A stretch of DNA of 52,756 bases. Origin: Oscillospiraceae bacterium (GTDB taxonomy: Bacteria; Bacillota; Clostridia; Oscillospirales; Acutalibacteraceae). The notes beneath the pieces are model-generated. The model did not search any database and was not told where the DNA came from. It saw nothing but the letters and a program-made list of their open reading frames with translations. The stretch spans positions 1 through 52,756 of the forward strand of contig SVQC01000006.1 in assembly GCA_015065585.1 (NCBI GenBank), read 5' to 3'. Below are positions 17,699-26,680 of the stretch, piece by piece. Positions within the stretch are counted from its first letter, which is position 1. The number at the start of each line of letters is the position of its first letter. Position numbers and translations under genes: made by a program.

Positions 17699-18409
17699 TT
17701 ATTTTTCGCTGAATATAACAGTTACGTCGGGATGAAGCTGAAGAATAGAAGCAGGAACAAGAGGAGTAATAGGACCGTAAAATGCCTTTTCAACTATCTC
17801 CTTTTTAGAAGCAGAGTTTGCAATAAGCAAAATCTTTTTAGCCTGCATAATAGACATCATACCCATTGTAATTGCTCTTTTGGGAACCTGACTTTCGTCT
17901 TCGAAGAATCTGGCATTAGCTTTAATGGTAGAGGGGTCGAGGTCAACGGGATGGGTTTCAGCCGTAAAGAAATCTTCAGGCTCATTAAAACCGATGTGAC
18001 CGTCGAGACCTATGCCTAGTAGCTGAATGTCAATTCCACCAAGCTCTTTAATAAGACAGTCATAATCCTTGCCCTCCTTAACGAGGTCGGTTGCACATCC
18101 ATTTGGAACATAGGTGTTATTCTTATTGATATTAACTCTGTCAAAAAGATTTTTGTTCATAAAATAGCGATAGCTTTGGTCATTAGCACCGTCGAGACCC
18201 TCATATTCATCAAGGTTAACGCTTGTAACGGTAGAAAAATCAAGAACACCGTCCTCGTAGTACTTGGTAAGAATATCATAAGTGCCTACGGGGGTAGAGC
18301 CTGTGGCAAGACCCAATACGCAGTTTGGCTTATTAATAATCTGAGCGGCAATAATATTAGCAGCCTTCTTGCTCAATTCTTCATAGGTTTTTACCGTAAT
18401 GAAATTCAT
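17699..18409 (-). CDS. nagB: Glucosamine-6-phosphate deaminase
   Basis: Interconverts glucosamine-6-phosphate with fructose-6-phosphate and ammonia. The 236-residue protein has LGLATGSTPVGTY (phosphate binding), VNLDEYEGL with the catalytic aspartate, GIGLDGHIGFNEP with the catalytic His, all intact. It is the last of three minus-strand genes, starting 4 bp after the beta-helix gene. Usually it works in amino-sugar breakdown; next to a GlmM it could also run in the synthetic direction. Confidence 0.95.
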   Translation of the reverse strand: MNFITVKTYEELSKKAANIIAAQIINKPNCVLGLATGSTPVGTYDILTKYYEDGVLDFSTVTSVNLDEYEGLDGANDQSYRYFMNKNLFDRVNINKNNTYVPNGCATDLVKEGKDYDCLIKELGGIDIQLLGIGLDGHIGFNEPEDFFTAETHPVDLDPSTIKANARFFEDESQVPKRAITMGMMSIMQAKKILLIANSASKKEIVEKAFYGPITPLVPASILQLHPDVTVIFSEK

Positions 18410-18412
18410 AAA

Positions 18413-19081
18413 TTATTCCTCAATTCTCTTTACTATATTATTCATACTCTTTACTATGCAACCTTCAGGGAAAACACCGCGAAGTGAGTTAAGAGGATAA
18501 ACCGAAGTTTTTTTGCCGATAACAGTGCCGGGGTTTAAAACACATCCGCAGCCTATATCAGCATAATCTCCAAGGATACCGCCGATTTTACGAAGACCTG
18601 TAACATAATCTTCATCGCCGTGTATAACAACGGGTTTGCCGTCGGTTTTAAGATTTGAACATATAGAACCTGCGCCCATGTGGGCAAAGTTGCCTAAAAC
18701 CGAGTCACCTACATAATTATAATGCGGAACTTGAACTTTTTCAAGTAAAATACTGTTTTTTAATTCAGACGAATTGCCGATTACACAGTTATTACCCGTA
18801 ATTAAGCATCCTCTTATAAAAGCTCCGGGGCGAATTTCGGTTCCTGAACCTATAATAGCAGGACCTTCAATGGTAGCAGTAGGAGCAATTTTAACATTTT
18901 CGCCAATAAGAACATTCTCGGAATATCTTGTATAACTGTCAATTCCTTCGTCAATTAATTTTAGAATATAATCTTTGATTTTGGGAAGCATTTCCCAAGG
19001 ATAAACACTATTTTCAAAAAGGGGGACTAGATATTCGGTGGTGCAATGGTAAAGTTCGGATGTTTTTACCTGTTTATTCAC
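18413..19081 (-). CDS. GlmU-type left-handed beta-helix acyltransferase-like protein
   Basis: A 222-residue protein with a short helical N-terminus (1-52) and hexapeptide repeats from about 55 on (IGENVKIAPTATIEGPAIIGSGTEI). The segment PHYNYVGDSVLGNFAHMGAGS matches the acetyltransferase half of GlmU, where the catalytic His lies in H..Y.GD; here it is His120. There is no uridylyltransferase domain. A glucosamine-1-phosphate N-acetyltransferase role fits its place between an HTH-GlmM gene (8-bp overlap) and nagB, but sugar-nucleotidyl partner roles are possible too. Confidence 0.82.
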   Translation of the reverse strand: MNKQVKTSELYHCTTEYLVPLFENSVYPWEMLPKIKDYILKLIDEGIDSYTRYSENVLIGENVKIAPTATIEGPAIIGSGTEIRPGAFIRGCLITGNNCVIGNSSELKNSILLEKVQVPHYNYVGDSVLGNFAHMGAGSICSNLKTDGKPVVIHGDEDYVTGLRKIGGILGDYADIGCGCVLNPGTVIGKKTSVYPLNSLRGVFPEGCIVKSMNNIVKRIEE

Positions 19082-20693
19082 TTAAATGACCTCTTTCAAT
19101 AACTACTTTTGCGATTATATCAATATATTCGTCACAGAGCTTTTCACTTTCTGCTTCAACCATAATACGAATAACTGGCTCAGTACCGCTTTGGCGGAGA
19201 AGTACTCTGCCGTTGCCACCGATTAAAGTGTTAACCTCTTCTTTAGCCTTTAACACCTCTGTATCGTTTAAAACAGCAGGTTTATTTTTAACCCTTAAAT
19301 TTTTTGTTTTCTGGGGATAAAGCATAACGGGGGCGGCGAGTTGGGATAGTGAAAGCTTTGTGTCGCAAACTTCCTCGGTAATCATAATAGCGGTAAGCAG
19401 ACCGTCGCCTGTTGTAGCGTATTTTTTAAGAATTATATGACCTGACTGCTCACCGCCAAGAGAATAGTCGTTTTTTTGCATACATTCGTAAACGAATCTG
19501 TCGCCAACTGTGGTTTGCTCGCAGTTTATGCCGATTTTTTTGAGCGAAGAAAAGAAACCGCTGTTTGACATGATTGTGGCAACAACCGTGTTGGAATTCA
19601 GCATATCGCGCTTTTTAAGGCGGCGACCTAAAATATACATCATAGCATCGCCATCTATAATATTCCCTTTTTCATCAACGGCCATACATCTGTCAGCATC
19701 ACCGTCAAAGGCAAAACCCAAATCAAGATGCTGCTCCTTTACGAGTTTGCAAAGATTTTCAATATGGGTAGAGCCACAGTCACGGTTAACGTTAAGACCG
19801 TCAGGCTCTGCACCTATTACCGTAACCTGAGCTCCTAAAGCACCAAAAACATTTTTAGCAATCATCCATGAAGCACCGTTTGCACAGTCAAGACCTATAC
19901 GAAGCTTCTTGTAAGAATTTGAAGCAAGCGAAATAAGATATCCTACGTATCTGTTTCTTCCCGAAACATAGTCTACTATACAGCCGATTTTTTCTCTTTG
20001 AGCAAGAGGCAGGTCATTGCCTGTAACACCTAGAGTTTGCAAATCGCCGTCAATATAGGCTTCAATGAGGGCGGTAGTAGCATCATCTAATTTTTCACCA
20101 TAGCGGTTAATAACCTTAATTCCGTTGTCGTAAAAAGGATTATGGGAAGCGGTTATCATAATACCGCAGTCAAATTCATCTTGACGGGTAACGAAGGACA
20201 CGCTCGGAGTGGTGGTAACGTGAAGCATATAAGCGTCTGCACCCGAAGCGGTAATACCTGCAACAATGGAATATTCAAGCATATAGCTTGAACGACGGGT
20301 ATCTTTACCTATAACTATACGGGGGCGGTGGTTAGCTTTGCTTTCTCCGTAAAGGGCGGATGAGAAATACCATCCTAAAAACCTTCCAACCTTGTAAGCT
20401 TGAATAGAGGTAAGGTTAACACCTGCTTCACCACGGAAACCGTCAGTACCGAAGTATTTAAGGGCACCGTCGCTTTTTTTGTCGGTAGATACTGCCATAT
20501 CATCGCAAAGCAATTTGTCGGTAGAAATTCCGAAAAGTGAGCATATAAGCAGAACCTTATCTATCTGGGGAAGTGCAAGGTCCATTTCCCATTTTGATAC
20601 GGATTGACGGGAAACGTTGATTTTTTCAGCTAATTGCTCTTGAGACATTCCCATATTAGAGCGAAGCTGAACTATTTTTTGTCCTAGGGTCAT
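19074..20693 (-). CDS. glmM: XRE-type DNA-binding domain fused to phosphoglucosamine mutase GlmM
   Basis: GlmM isomerises glucosamine-6-phosphate to glucosamine-1-phosphate for UDP-GlcNAc synthesis. Residues 1-64 are a complete XRE/Cro-type helix-turn-helix (QKIVQLRSNMGMSQEQLAEK, then VSRQSVSKWE, LPQIDKVLLICSLFG). From residue 79 a full-length GlmM follows: KYFGTDGFRG, TASHNP with the phosphoserine Ser183, DGDADR (330-335) for Mg, GGEQSGH (413-419) and RQSGTEP (500-506). The frame is unbroken over 539 residues and the ribosome binding site (AAAGGCGG) precedes the HTH start, so this is a real fusion in this sequence. It likely senses the sugar-phosphate pool and binds DNA (inference). Confidence 0.93.
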   Translation of the reverse strand: MTLGQKIVQLRSNMGMSQEQLAEKINVSRQSVSKWEMDLALPQIDKVLLICSLFGISTDKLLCDDMAVSTDKKSDGALKYFGTDGFRGEAGVNLTSIQAYKVGRFLGWYFSSALYGESKANHRPRIVIGKDTRRSSYMLEYSIVAGITASGADAYMLHVTTTPSVSFVTRQDEFDCGIMITASHNPFYDNGIKVINRYGEKLDDATTALIEAYIDGDLQTLGVTGNDLPLAQREKIGCIVDYVSGRNRYVGYLISLASNSYKKLRIGLDCANGASWMIAKNVFGALGAQVTVIGAEPDGLNVNRDCGSTHIENLCKLVKEQHLDLGFAFDGDADRCMAVDEKGNIIDGDAMMYILGRRLKKRDMLNSNTVVATIMSNSGFFSSLKKIGINCEQTTVGDRFVYECMQKNDYSLGGEQSGHIILKKYATTGDGLLTAIMITEEVCDTKLSLSQLAAPVMLYPQKTKNLRVKNKPAVLNDTEVLKAKEEVNTLIGGNGRVLLRQSGTEPVIRIMVEAESEKLCDEYIDIIAKVVIERGHLSE

Positions 20694-20735
20694 AATTTGT
20701 ACCGCCTTTCAAAGCACTCTTAATAATATAGTTTT

Positions 20736-20764
20736 ATTCTAGCAAGGGGGAAAATATTTATCAA
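20736..20764 (-). promoter_or_regulatory. Promoter of the HTH-glmM operon
   Basis: On the minus strand TTGATA (20764-20759) and TAGAAT (20741-20736), spacer 17 bp, each one mismatch from consensus; start expected near 20729, giving a short leader to the ATG at 20693. Confidence 0.7.
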
Positions 20765-20782
20765 CCAACTAAAGTTAATTAT

Positions 20783-20803
20783 TTCGCAACCATAGGTTGC
20801 AAA
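20783..20803. promoter_or_regulatory. Palindrome upstream of the HTH-glmM promoter, candidate operator
   Basis: GCAACC-ATA-GGTTGC (20786-20800), a perfect 6-bp inverted repeat extended by TT(C) and AAA on the sides. Its centre lies about 64 bp upstream of the predicted start. No T-tract follows, so it is not a terminator. Binding by the fused HTH is a hypothesis. Confidence 0.5.
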
Positions 20804-20880
20804 ATAAGGCTTTAAGGATAGTCTTTCTCTAAAATAAGTGTTTATACATAAATACTTTGTAAAGTTTGTTTTTCAAAAAT

Positions 20881-20913
20881 AAAAGGCTGTGCAAAAGAAT
20901 GCACAGCCTTTCT
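20881..20913. terminator. Terminator of alr
   Basis: AAAGGCTGTGCA (20882-20893) pairs with TGCACAGCCTTT (20900-20911); on the minus strand a T-rich run follows. Confidence 0.88.
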
Positions 20914-20923
20914 TAAAAAGGTT

Positions 20924-22036
20924 TTAGGTATCAATTCGCGGAACTCTTTTTGAAATACCGCATACTATTTCATAATTTATAGTGTTGCAGATTTCGGCAA
21001 TTTCATCAACAGGAAGTTCTTGCCCGAAAAGAATTACCTCGTCACCGATATTAACGTTATCGATATGGCTGACGTCTACGATTGTCTGGTCCATACATAC
21101 TCTGCCTACAATGTTGGCAAATTTACCGTTTATAAGCACTCTTCCTTTATTTGAAAGCGCGCGAGGATAACCGTCGGCATAGCCTACCGAAATGGTGGCA
21201 AGACGCATCTTTTTATCTGCTTTAAAGGTTTTTGAGTAGCTGACAAAGGTATCGGCCTCAACTTCTTTAACCATAGAAACAACGCTTTTTAGCGTCATAG
21301 CCGGAATTAACTTTTCGTCAAACGCCATATTTTTATCAGGGGTAAGACCGTAAAGGATAATGCCGGGGCGACAAGCGTTAAGATGTTTATTTTTCTGAGA
21401 CAAAAGTCCTGCAGAATTACAACAGTGGACGATTTTTATACTACTGCAACTGTTTTTTATTTTTTGGGTAGCTTTCATAAACAGAGCAAACTGCTTTTCG
21501 GTATAATCGTTATCAAAATCGGCAGAAGAAAAATGGGTAAAAACACCTTCAAAATTAAGGTTCTCAAGGTTCAGACAGTTAATAGCCTCATCTATTCCGC
21601 AAAGAGCGTTTTCACGGCAGTTAAAACCGATTCTTCCCATACCCGTATCAAGCTTTATATGAACGGTAAGGGTAACACCTGCTTTTTTTGCACAAACAGA
21701 CAATTTCCTTGCGTAATCAGTATCGTAAACGGTCTGAATTATATTGTTTTTAAAGAGAGATTCGGCAGCCTCGGGTGGAGTATAACCCAAAATAAGAATA
21801 GGACAGTCGACATTTAAACTTCTGAGTTCAACAGCTTCGTCTATATTTGAAACAGCAAAAAAATCAGCACCGGCGGAAAGCAAGGCGGGAACAACTATAT
21901 CGGTTCCGTGGCCGTAAGCATCAGCCTTTACAACCGAAATAAGCCGACATTCCTTTGCAGTATTTTTTATAGTATTATAGTTATGTATCAGGGCAGAGGA
22001 ATTAATTTCTGCCCAGGTGCGATGTAGAAAAGCCAT
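20924..22036 (-). CDS. alr: Alanine racemase
   Basis: Makes D-alanine for peptidoglycan. The 370-residue protein has the cofactor lysine in SVVKADAYGHG (near 39), the second catalytic residue Tyr in VGYADGYPR, and the GRVCMDQ motif. It starts with RTWAEIN, the normal N-terminus. It stands between a YugP protease gene and its own terminator; the gap to the upstream gene is only 23 bp, so it is probably part of the ychF transcript. Confidence 0.96.
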   Translation of the reverse strand: MAFLHRTWAEINSSALIHNYNTIKNTAKECRLISVVKADAYGHGTDIVVPALLSAGADFFAVSNIDEAVELRSLNVDCPILILGYTPPEAAESLFKNNIIQTVYDTDYARKLSVCAKKAGVTLTVHIKLDTGMGRIGFNCRENALCGIDEAINCLNLENLNFEGVFTHFSSADFDNDYTEKQFALFMKATQKIKNSCSSIKIVHCCNSAGLLSQKNKHLNACRPGIILYGLTPDKNMAFDEKLIPAMTLKSVVSMVKEVEADTFVSYSKTFKADKKMRLATISVGYADGYPRALSNKGRVLINGKFANIVGRVCMDQTIVDVSHIDNVNIGDEVILFGQELPVDEIAEICNTINYEIVCGISKRVPRIDT

Positions 22037-22059
22037 AAAAAGACCTCACAATTTAAAAG

Positions 22060-22779
22060 TTATTTTCTTCTGTTTACCATAGCGAAGAGTCTTAAAAGCT
22101 GAGCCAGTGATACAAGTAACGCTCCAAGATAAGTCAGAGCGGCGGCAGATAAAACCTTTTTAGCACCCTTCTGTTGATATTCGTCAAGAAGAATATTATT
22201 TTCTTTAATTGCAGTTATAGCTCGTCGCGAAGCGTTAAGTTCAACGGGGAGAGTAATAAGCTGAAAAAGAGTTGACAGTCCAAAAAAGGCAACGCCTATA
22301 AGGGAAAGGGGATAAAAACTGAAAATTAAGCCAAGTAAAATAAGGGGCATTGCCAGATTAGAAGCAAAATTAGTTACTGTTACAATTTTTGTACGCAGTT
22401 TTATAGGAGAATAGTTTTTTGCATACTGTAAGGCGTGACCTGCCTCGTGACAGGCAACACCTACAGCGGCAACGCTGTTTGCATCATACACGTTATCACT
22501 AAGCCGTATAACATTGGTGCGCGGGTCAAAATGGTCTGTTAAATTTCCAGAGCAACGCTCAATTTTAACATTATATACCCCTTGACTTTCAAGTAACCTT
22601 TTTGCCGCCTGTGAGCCTGTTAAATTGGAAAAAACCTTGCTGTATTTTGAAAAAGAGGTCTTGACCCTTATTTGCGCTATAAGTGTAATAATAAGCGCAA
22701 CTACTAAAAGCAAAATTGCAAAGGCGTATAGGGGGTCATTATTGTAATAAAAATAAAACGGGTAATAGTAAAGCAACAA
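22060..22779 (-). CDS. yugP: YugP-type membrane zinc metallopeptidase
   Basis: A 239-residue membrane protease-like protein. HEAGH at 111-115 is the zinc site; SDNVYDANSVAAVGVACHEAGHALQ is highly typical of the YugP family. Hydrophobic helices lie at about 16-37, 130-160 and 205-230, so the zinc domain sits near the membrane. The start is a TTG with AAAGGAG upstream. Its substrate is unknown. Confidence 0.9.
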   Translation of the reverse strand: MLLYYYPFYFYYNNDPLYAFAILLLVVALIITLIAQIRVKTSFSKYSKVFSNLTGSQAAKRLLESQGVYNVKIERCSGNLTDHFDPRTNVIRLSDNVYDANSVAAVGVACHEAGHALQYAKNYSPIKLRTKIVTVTNFASNLAMPLILLGLIFSFYPLSLIGVAFFGLSTLFQLITLPVELNASRRAITAIKENNILLDEYQQKGAKKVLSAAALTYLGALLVSLAQLLRLFAMVNRRK

Positions 22780-22789
22780 AATTTCTCCT

Positions 22790-23398
22790 TTATTTAATAA
22801 TGTTATATGTTGCTGTATAGTAATAACCGTCAGCAGCGGCCTCTCCTACGGGCTTTATTTGGCAGGAAGTACTGTCAGTGAAATTGATTTCGTAATCAAT
22901 TATACGGCTACTGCCCGAAGGGGTTATGTTAAGCTGTTTAAAGGTTAGAGGCTTGCCGTTTTTATCGTAGGAATAAGCATATTCGGTAACGTAGCCGTTT
23001 GCATATCTGCTTGAAACGATAAAACCGGTATTGTCAAAAATGATTGTAAGATATTCGGCACCCTTATCGTCTTTAAAGAGGTACTTATTATTGGTGATTT
23101 TTTCGGCGGAATATACTTCTTCTATGCTGTTTTCATATTTTCTTGAATAGGACACAATATCGCCCGTTTCATTATAACTGTAAACGTCTATATAATCCTC
23201 CACCATTGAGTTCTCAAAGGAGGCAGTGATAATTGCAGGCTTATTATCTACGGTGTAGGTATAACTGTATGAGGCGTATACGGTGTCCCCGTTTTTGTAC
23301 TCTAGAGTGGTTGTTTGATATGCCACCTTTTTACCGCATCCGCTAAGGCAAAAGAACAGGGTGATAGTAATAAGAAAAGCGAAAAGTCTTTTAAACAT
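22790..23398 (-). CDS. Uncharacterised lipoprotein
   Basis: A 202-residue secreted protein with a signal peptide and lipobox LSGC (Cys21). The mature part is rich in Tyr, Asn, Ser and beta-strand-like patterns such as YNETGDIVSY and YSYDKNGKPLTF, reminiscent of single YD-type repeats. I chose the ATG at 23398, 8 bp inside the ychF end, because it begins the signal peptide; an in-frame GTG at 23422 would add eight residues. No clear ribosome binding site is visible, so translation probably couples to ychF. Confidence 0.75.
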   Translation of the reverse strand: MFKRLFAFLITITLFFCLSGCGKKVAYQTTTLEYKNGDTVYASYSYTYTVDNKPAIITASFENSMVEDYIDVYSYNETGDIVSYSRKYENSIEEVYSAEKITNNKYLFKDDKGAEYLTIIFDNTGFIVSSRYANGYVTEYAYSYDKNGKPLTFKQLNITPSGSSRIIDYEINFTDSTSCQIKPVGEAAADGYYYTATYNIIK

Positions 23399-24500
23399 TG
23401 AAAAGGAATTCAACAACATCACCGTCTTTCATTACATATTCTTTGCCTTCTGTACGAACAAGGCCTTTAGCTTTTGCATTAGCAAGTGAACCGCATTCTT
23501 TAAGGTCATCAAAGGCAATAATCTGCGCTCTGATGAAACCACGTTCAAAGTCGGTATGGATTTTTCCTGCAGCCTGAGGCGCTTTGGTTTCTTTTTTTAT
23601 TGTCCAGGCTCTTACTTCTTTTTCTCCGGCGGTTAGATAGGAAATAAGTCCTAAAAGGTTATAGCTTTTTTGAATAAGGCGGTCAAGTCCTGAACTTTCA
23701 AGACCAAGGTCTGATAGAAACATAACCTTTTCTTCTTCACTCATATCTGCTATATCAGCCTCCATCTGAGCACAAATGGGAAGTACCTCAGCACTTTCTT
23801 TTTCAGCAAGTTCTTTAACAAGTGTAAAGTGAGGATTGTCCTCGGGAACTTTGCCAGAGAAATCTTCTTCCGAAAGGTTAGCGGCGTATATTATAGGTTT
23901 TGAGGTGAGCAACGCTATGGTATTTAGTATTTCCTGCTCATCACTATTTATTTCCATACTTCTTGCGCTTTTGCCGCTTTCAAGATGGTCATACAATCTT
24001 TTGAGAAAATCATATTCGCTCTGAAGAGATTTATTACCCTTTAAATCCTTGGCGGTTTTGGCAATTCTTCTCTCAACCATTTCCATATCGGAGAAAATAA
24101 GCTCAAGGTCAATGGTTTCTATATCGCGGAGAGGGTCGATACTTCCTTCAACGTGAATGATATTATCGTTTTCAAAGCATCTTACAACGTGAACGATAGC
24201 GTCAACCTCTCGAATGTTGGCTAGGAACTTATTGCCGAGTCCTTCGCCTTTTGAGGCACCCTTTACAAGACCTGCAATATCTACGAATTCAATAATAGCA
24301 GGAACAACGGGAGGAACTTTTGCGCCCTCGGTATACATATCGCGCAGAAAATCAAGACGGCTGTCTGGAACGGCAACAACGCCTACGTTGGGTTCAATAG
24401 TACAGAAGGGAAAGTTGGCTGACTGAGCCCCTGCATTAGTAATAGCGTTAAACAGAGTTGATTTGCCAACGTTGGGCAAACCTACGATACCTAGTTTCAT
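23391..24500 (-). CDS. ychF: Redox-regulated ATPase YchF (Obg-related)
   Basis: P-loop protein of the Obg-like family that binds ATP more than GTP and associates with ribosomes. At 369 residues it has normal length, with GLPNVGKST (7-15), [29 protein letters not shown] and the C-terminal TGS-type part ending in [18 protein letters not shown] clear promoter and a GGAG ribosome binding site precede it. Confidence 0.96.
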   Translation of the reverse strand: MKLGIVGLPNVGKSTLFNAITNAGAQSANFPFCTIEPNVGVVAVPDSRLDFLRDMYTEGAKVPPVVPAIIEFVDIAGLVKGASKGEGLGNKFLANIREVDAIVHVVRCFENDNIIHVEGSIDPLRDIETIDLELIFSDMEMVERRIAKTAKDLKGNKSLQSEYDFLKRLYDHLESGKSARSMEINSDEQEILNTIALLTSKPIIYAANLSEEDFSGKVPEDNPHFTLVKELAEKESAEVLPICAQMEADIADMSEEEKVMFLSDLGLESSGLDRLIQKSYNLLGLISYLTAGEKEVRAWTIKKETKAPQAAGKIHTDFERGFIRAQIIAFDDLKECGSLANAKAKGLVRTEGKEYVMKDGDVVEFLFNV

Positions 24501-24541
24501 ATATTTTTAATCTCCTTATAAAAATGTCAAAACACTATTAC

Positions 24542-24570
24542 ACTATAGCACAATAACTCGTGTTTTTCAA
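24542..24570 (-). promoter_or_regulatory. ychF promoter
   Basis: On the minus strand TTGAAA (24570-24565) and TATAGT (24547-24542), 17-bp spacer. Confidence 0.75.
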
Positions 24571-24696
24571 TACAAAACCATGATATTACCCTTAAATTTA
24601 TTATATTTACAAGTTATAATATTAAGGTTAAATAGTTTCTTAACAAATATTATTTAAAATTCGCAAAAAAAACTTTAAATTATCAGAAATATATTA

Positions 24697-24702
24697 TATA
24701 AT
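24697..24702 (+). promoter_or_regulatory. -10 box of the hprK operon promoter
   Basis: A perfect TATAAT, 28 nt before the hprK ATG; the -35 position (TTTAAA, 24674-24679) is weak, so an activator may be involved. A GAAAGGAG ribosome binding site follows. Confidence 0.5.
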
Positions 24703-24730
24703 GGTGATATGATGAAAGGAGTGTGTCTTA

Positions 24731-25693
24731 ATGCATACAAATTTTACGGTTTCCCTAGCTAAACTTTTAAATGAATTATCGCTTGAGACTCTTTATCTGC
24801 CCTGTGCTGCTGAGGAGATTTTCATAAAGAGTACAGAAATAAACCGACCGGGAATTCAGCTTGCCGGTTTCTACGGTTATTTTGATAACAGCCGAATTCA
24901 GATAATAGGAAAAACCGAGGAAGGCTATCTTGAACAGTTAAGCCTTGAGGAGCAGGAAGCCCGCTATGCTACTTTCTTATCTCAAAAACCGCCTGCAATT
25001 ATTATTGCAAGGAGTCTTGAGGTGCCTGATTTTGTGATAAAACTTGCAAAAAGGTATGAAGTGCCTGTTCTTCGCTCAAGCGACTCTACGTCAGAAGTTG
25101 CCGCCGCCCTTATTGCTTTTCTTAATCTACAGCTTGCTCCCCGCATTACAAGACACGGTGTTCTTGTTGAGGTATACGGTGAAGGAATTTTACTACTAGG
25201 AGAAAGCGGCGTCGGTAAAAGCGAAACGGCTATTGAACTTGTTAAAAGAGGTCACCGTCTTATTGCAGACGATGCTGTTGAAATCCGTAAGGTGTCAAGC
25301 AAGTCGTTAGTTGGAAGCGCTCCCGATAATATCCGTCATTTTATAGAGCTTCGCGGAATAGGTATAATTAATGCCAGCCGTATTTTTGGTGTTGGTGCCG
25401 TTAAGTTAACCGAAAAAATAGATATGGTTATAAATCTTGAACCTTGGGATATAAATAAAGTTTATGACAGAATGGGACTGGAAGCGCAAACCACCGAGAT
25501 ACTTGGAATAACCGTTCCATCGGTTACCATTCCCGTTAAGCCCGGTCGAAATCTGGCCGTGATTATAGAGGTTGCTTCTATGAACAACCGACAGAAAAAA
25601 CTTGGATATAATGCTGCTGAGGATTTACTTAAAAAACTTGGTATGCTTGAAGGCGAAAGCGGAGAGGAAACTCCGGTAGACGCGTATCAATAA
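24731..25693 (+). CDS. hprK: HPr kinase/phosphorylase
   Basis: Phosphorylates Ser46 of HPr according to fructose-1,6-bisphosphate and phosphate levels, controlling catabolite repression in Firmicutes. The 320-residue protein has the N-terminal substrate-like domain (1-130), RHGVLVEVYG with a conserved His142, the P-loop GESGVGKS (157-164), IADDAVEI, and the IELRGIGI stretch of the phosphorylase motif. It heads a run with glucokinase, murB, rapZ, whiA and dnaE, linking carbon state to cell wall and division genes. Confidence 0.96.
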   Translation: MHTNFTVSLAKLLNELSLETLYLPCAAEEIFIKSTEINRPGIQLAGFYGYFDNSRIQIIGKTEEGYLEQLSLEEQEARYATFLSQKPPAIIIARSLEVPDFVIKLAKRYEVPVLRSSDSTSEVAAALIAFLNLQLAPRITRHGVLVEVYGEGILLLGESGVGKSETAIELVKRGHRLIADDAVEIRKVSSKSLVGSAPDNIRHFIELRGIGIINASRIFGVGAVKLTEKIDMVINLEPWDINKVYDRMGLEAQTTEILGITVPSVTIPVKPGRNLAVIIEVASMNNRQKKLGYNAAEDLLKKLGMLEGESGEETPVDAYQ

Positions 25694-25713
25694 AAAAATT
25701 GGAGGAAAAAATA

Positions 25714-26667
25714 ATGTATACTTTGGGAATTGATTTAGGCGGAACAAATATTGTTGCCGGTGTGGTTGACGAAAATCATAAGGTTATTGCAAAAGCAAAG
25801 GTTAAAACTGATTTTCCCCGTCCCGCAGAAGAAATAGTTGACGATATGGCAAAGGTTTGCAAAATGGCTTGTGACGAAGCAGGTATAGATATTAAAGATG
25901 TATACGCTTGTGGTATCGGTAGCCCGGGCGCTATCAATCCGGTTGACGGTGTGGTTGTTACCGCTAATAACCTTGGATTTAAAAATCTTGCCCTTACAAA
26001 AATGTTAAAAGAAAAAACAGGTATGGATTTCTATATAGAAAACGATGCTAATGCGGCTGCTTACGGTGAATTTCTTGCAGGCAGCGGCAGAGGTGTTAAT
26101 AGTTGCGTAGCCGTAACTCTCGGTACAGGTGTCGGCGGCGGAATTATTATTGACGGAAAACTTTTCTCCGGCTCAAATTATGCCGGCGGAGAACTTGGAC
26201 ATACCGTAATTAACGTTGACGGTGAGCAATGCACCTGCGGCAGAAAGGGTTGTTGGGAAGCTTATGCTTCGGCAACTGCTCTTATCCGTCAGACTAAAGC
26301 GGCTATGGAAAAGAACAAGGATAGCCTTATGTGGAAAATTGCCGAAGGAAGTCTCGATAACGTAAACGGCAGAACTGCCTTTGACGGTATGCGTCAGGGA
26401 GATGAGTCGGCTAAAAACGTTGTTGATACCTATACTAAGTATGTTGCGGTTGGCGTTGCAAATATTATTAATGTGTTCCAGCCTGAAAAAGTTTGCATTG
26501 GCGGCGGTATTTCCAACGAAAAGGAAACTCTTGTTGCTCCTATCAGAGAATATGTTAACAACGAAATCTATGCAGTAATGGGTAAACCCTGCGAAATTCT
26601 TACCGCTGAGCTTGGTAACGATGCGGGTCTTATCGGCGCTGCTGCCCTTTATAAACTCTATAAATAA
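25714..26667 (+). CDS. glcK: ROK-family glucokinase
   Basis: Phosphorylates free glucose with ATP. The 317-residue protein has the ROK nucleotide motif LGIDLGGTNIVAG at its start, ENDANAAAYGE with the catalytic Asp, LGTGVGGGI, and the zinc-type CTCGRKGCWEAYAS motif. No DNA-binding N-terminus is present, so it is an enzyme rather than a ROK repressor. The start is the ATG at 25714 after GGAGG. Confidence 0.93.
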   Translation: MYTLGIDLGGTNIVAGVVDENHKVIAKAKVKTDFPRPAEEIVDDMAKVCKMACDEAGIDIKDVYACGIGSPGAINPVDGVVVTANNLGFKNLALTKMLKEKTGMDFYIENDANAAAYGEFLAGSGRGVNSCVAVTLGTGVGGGIIIDGKLFSGSNYAGGELGHTVINVDGEQCTCGRKGCWEAYASATALIRQTKAAMEKNKDSLMWKIAEGSLDNVNGRTAFDGMRQGDESAKNVVDTYTKYVAVGVANIINVFQPEKVCIGGGISNEKETLVAPIREYVNNEIYAVMGKPCEILTAELGNDAGLIGAAALYKLYK

Positions 26668-26680
26668 TTAAGGTGATTAA

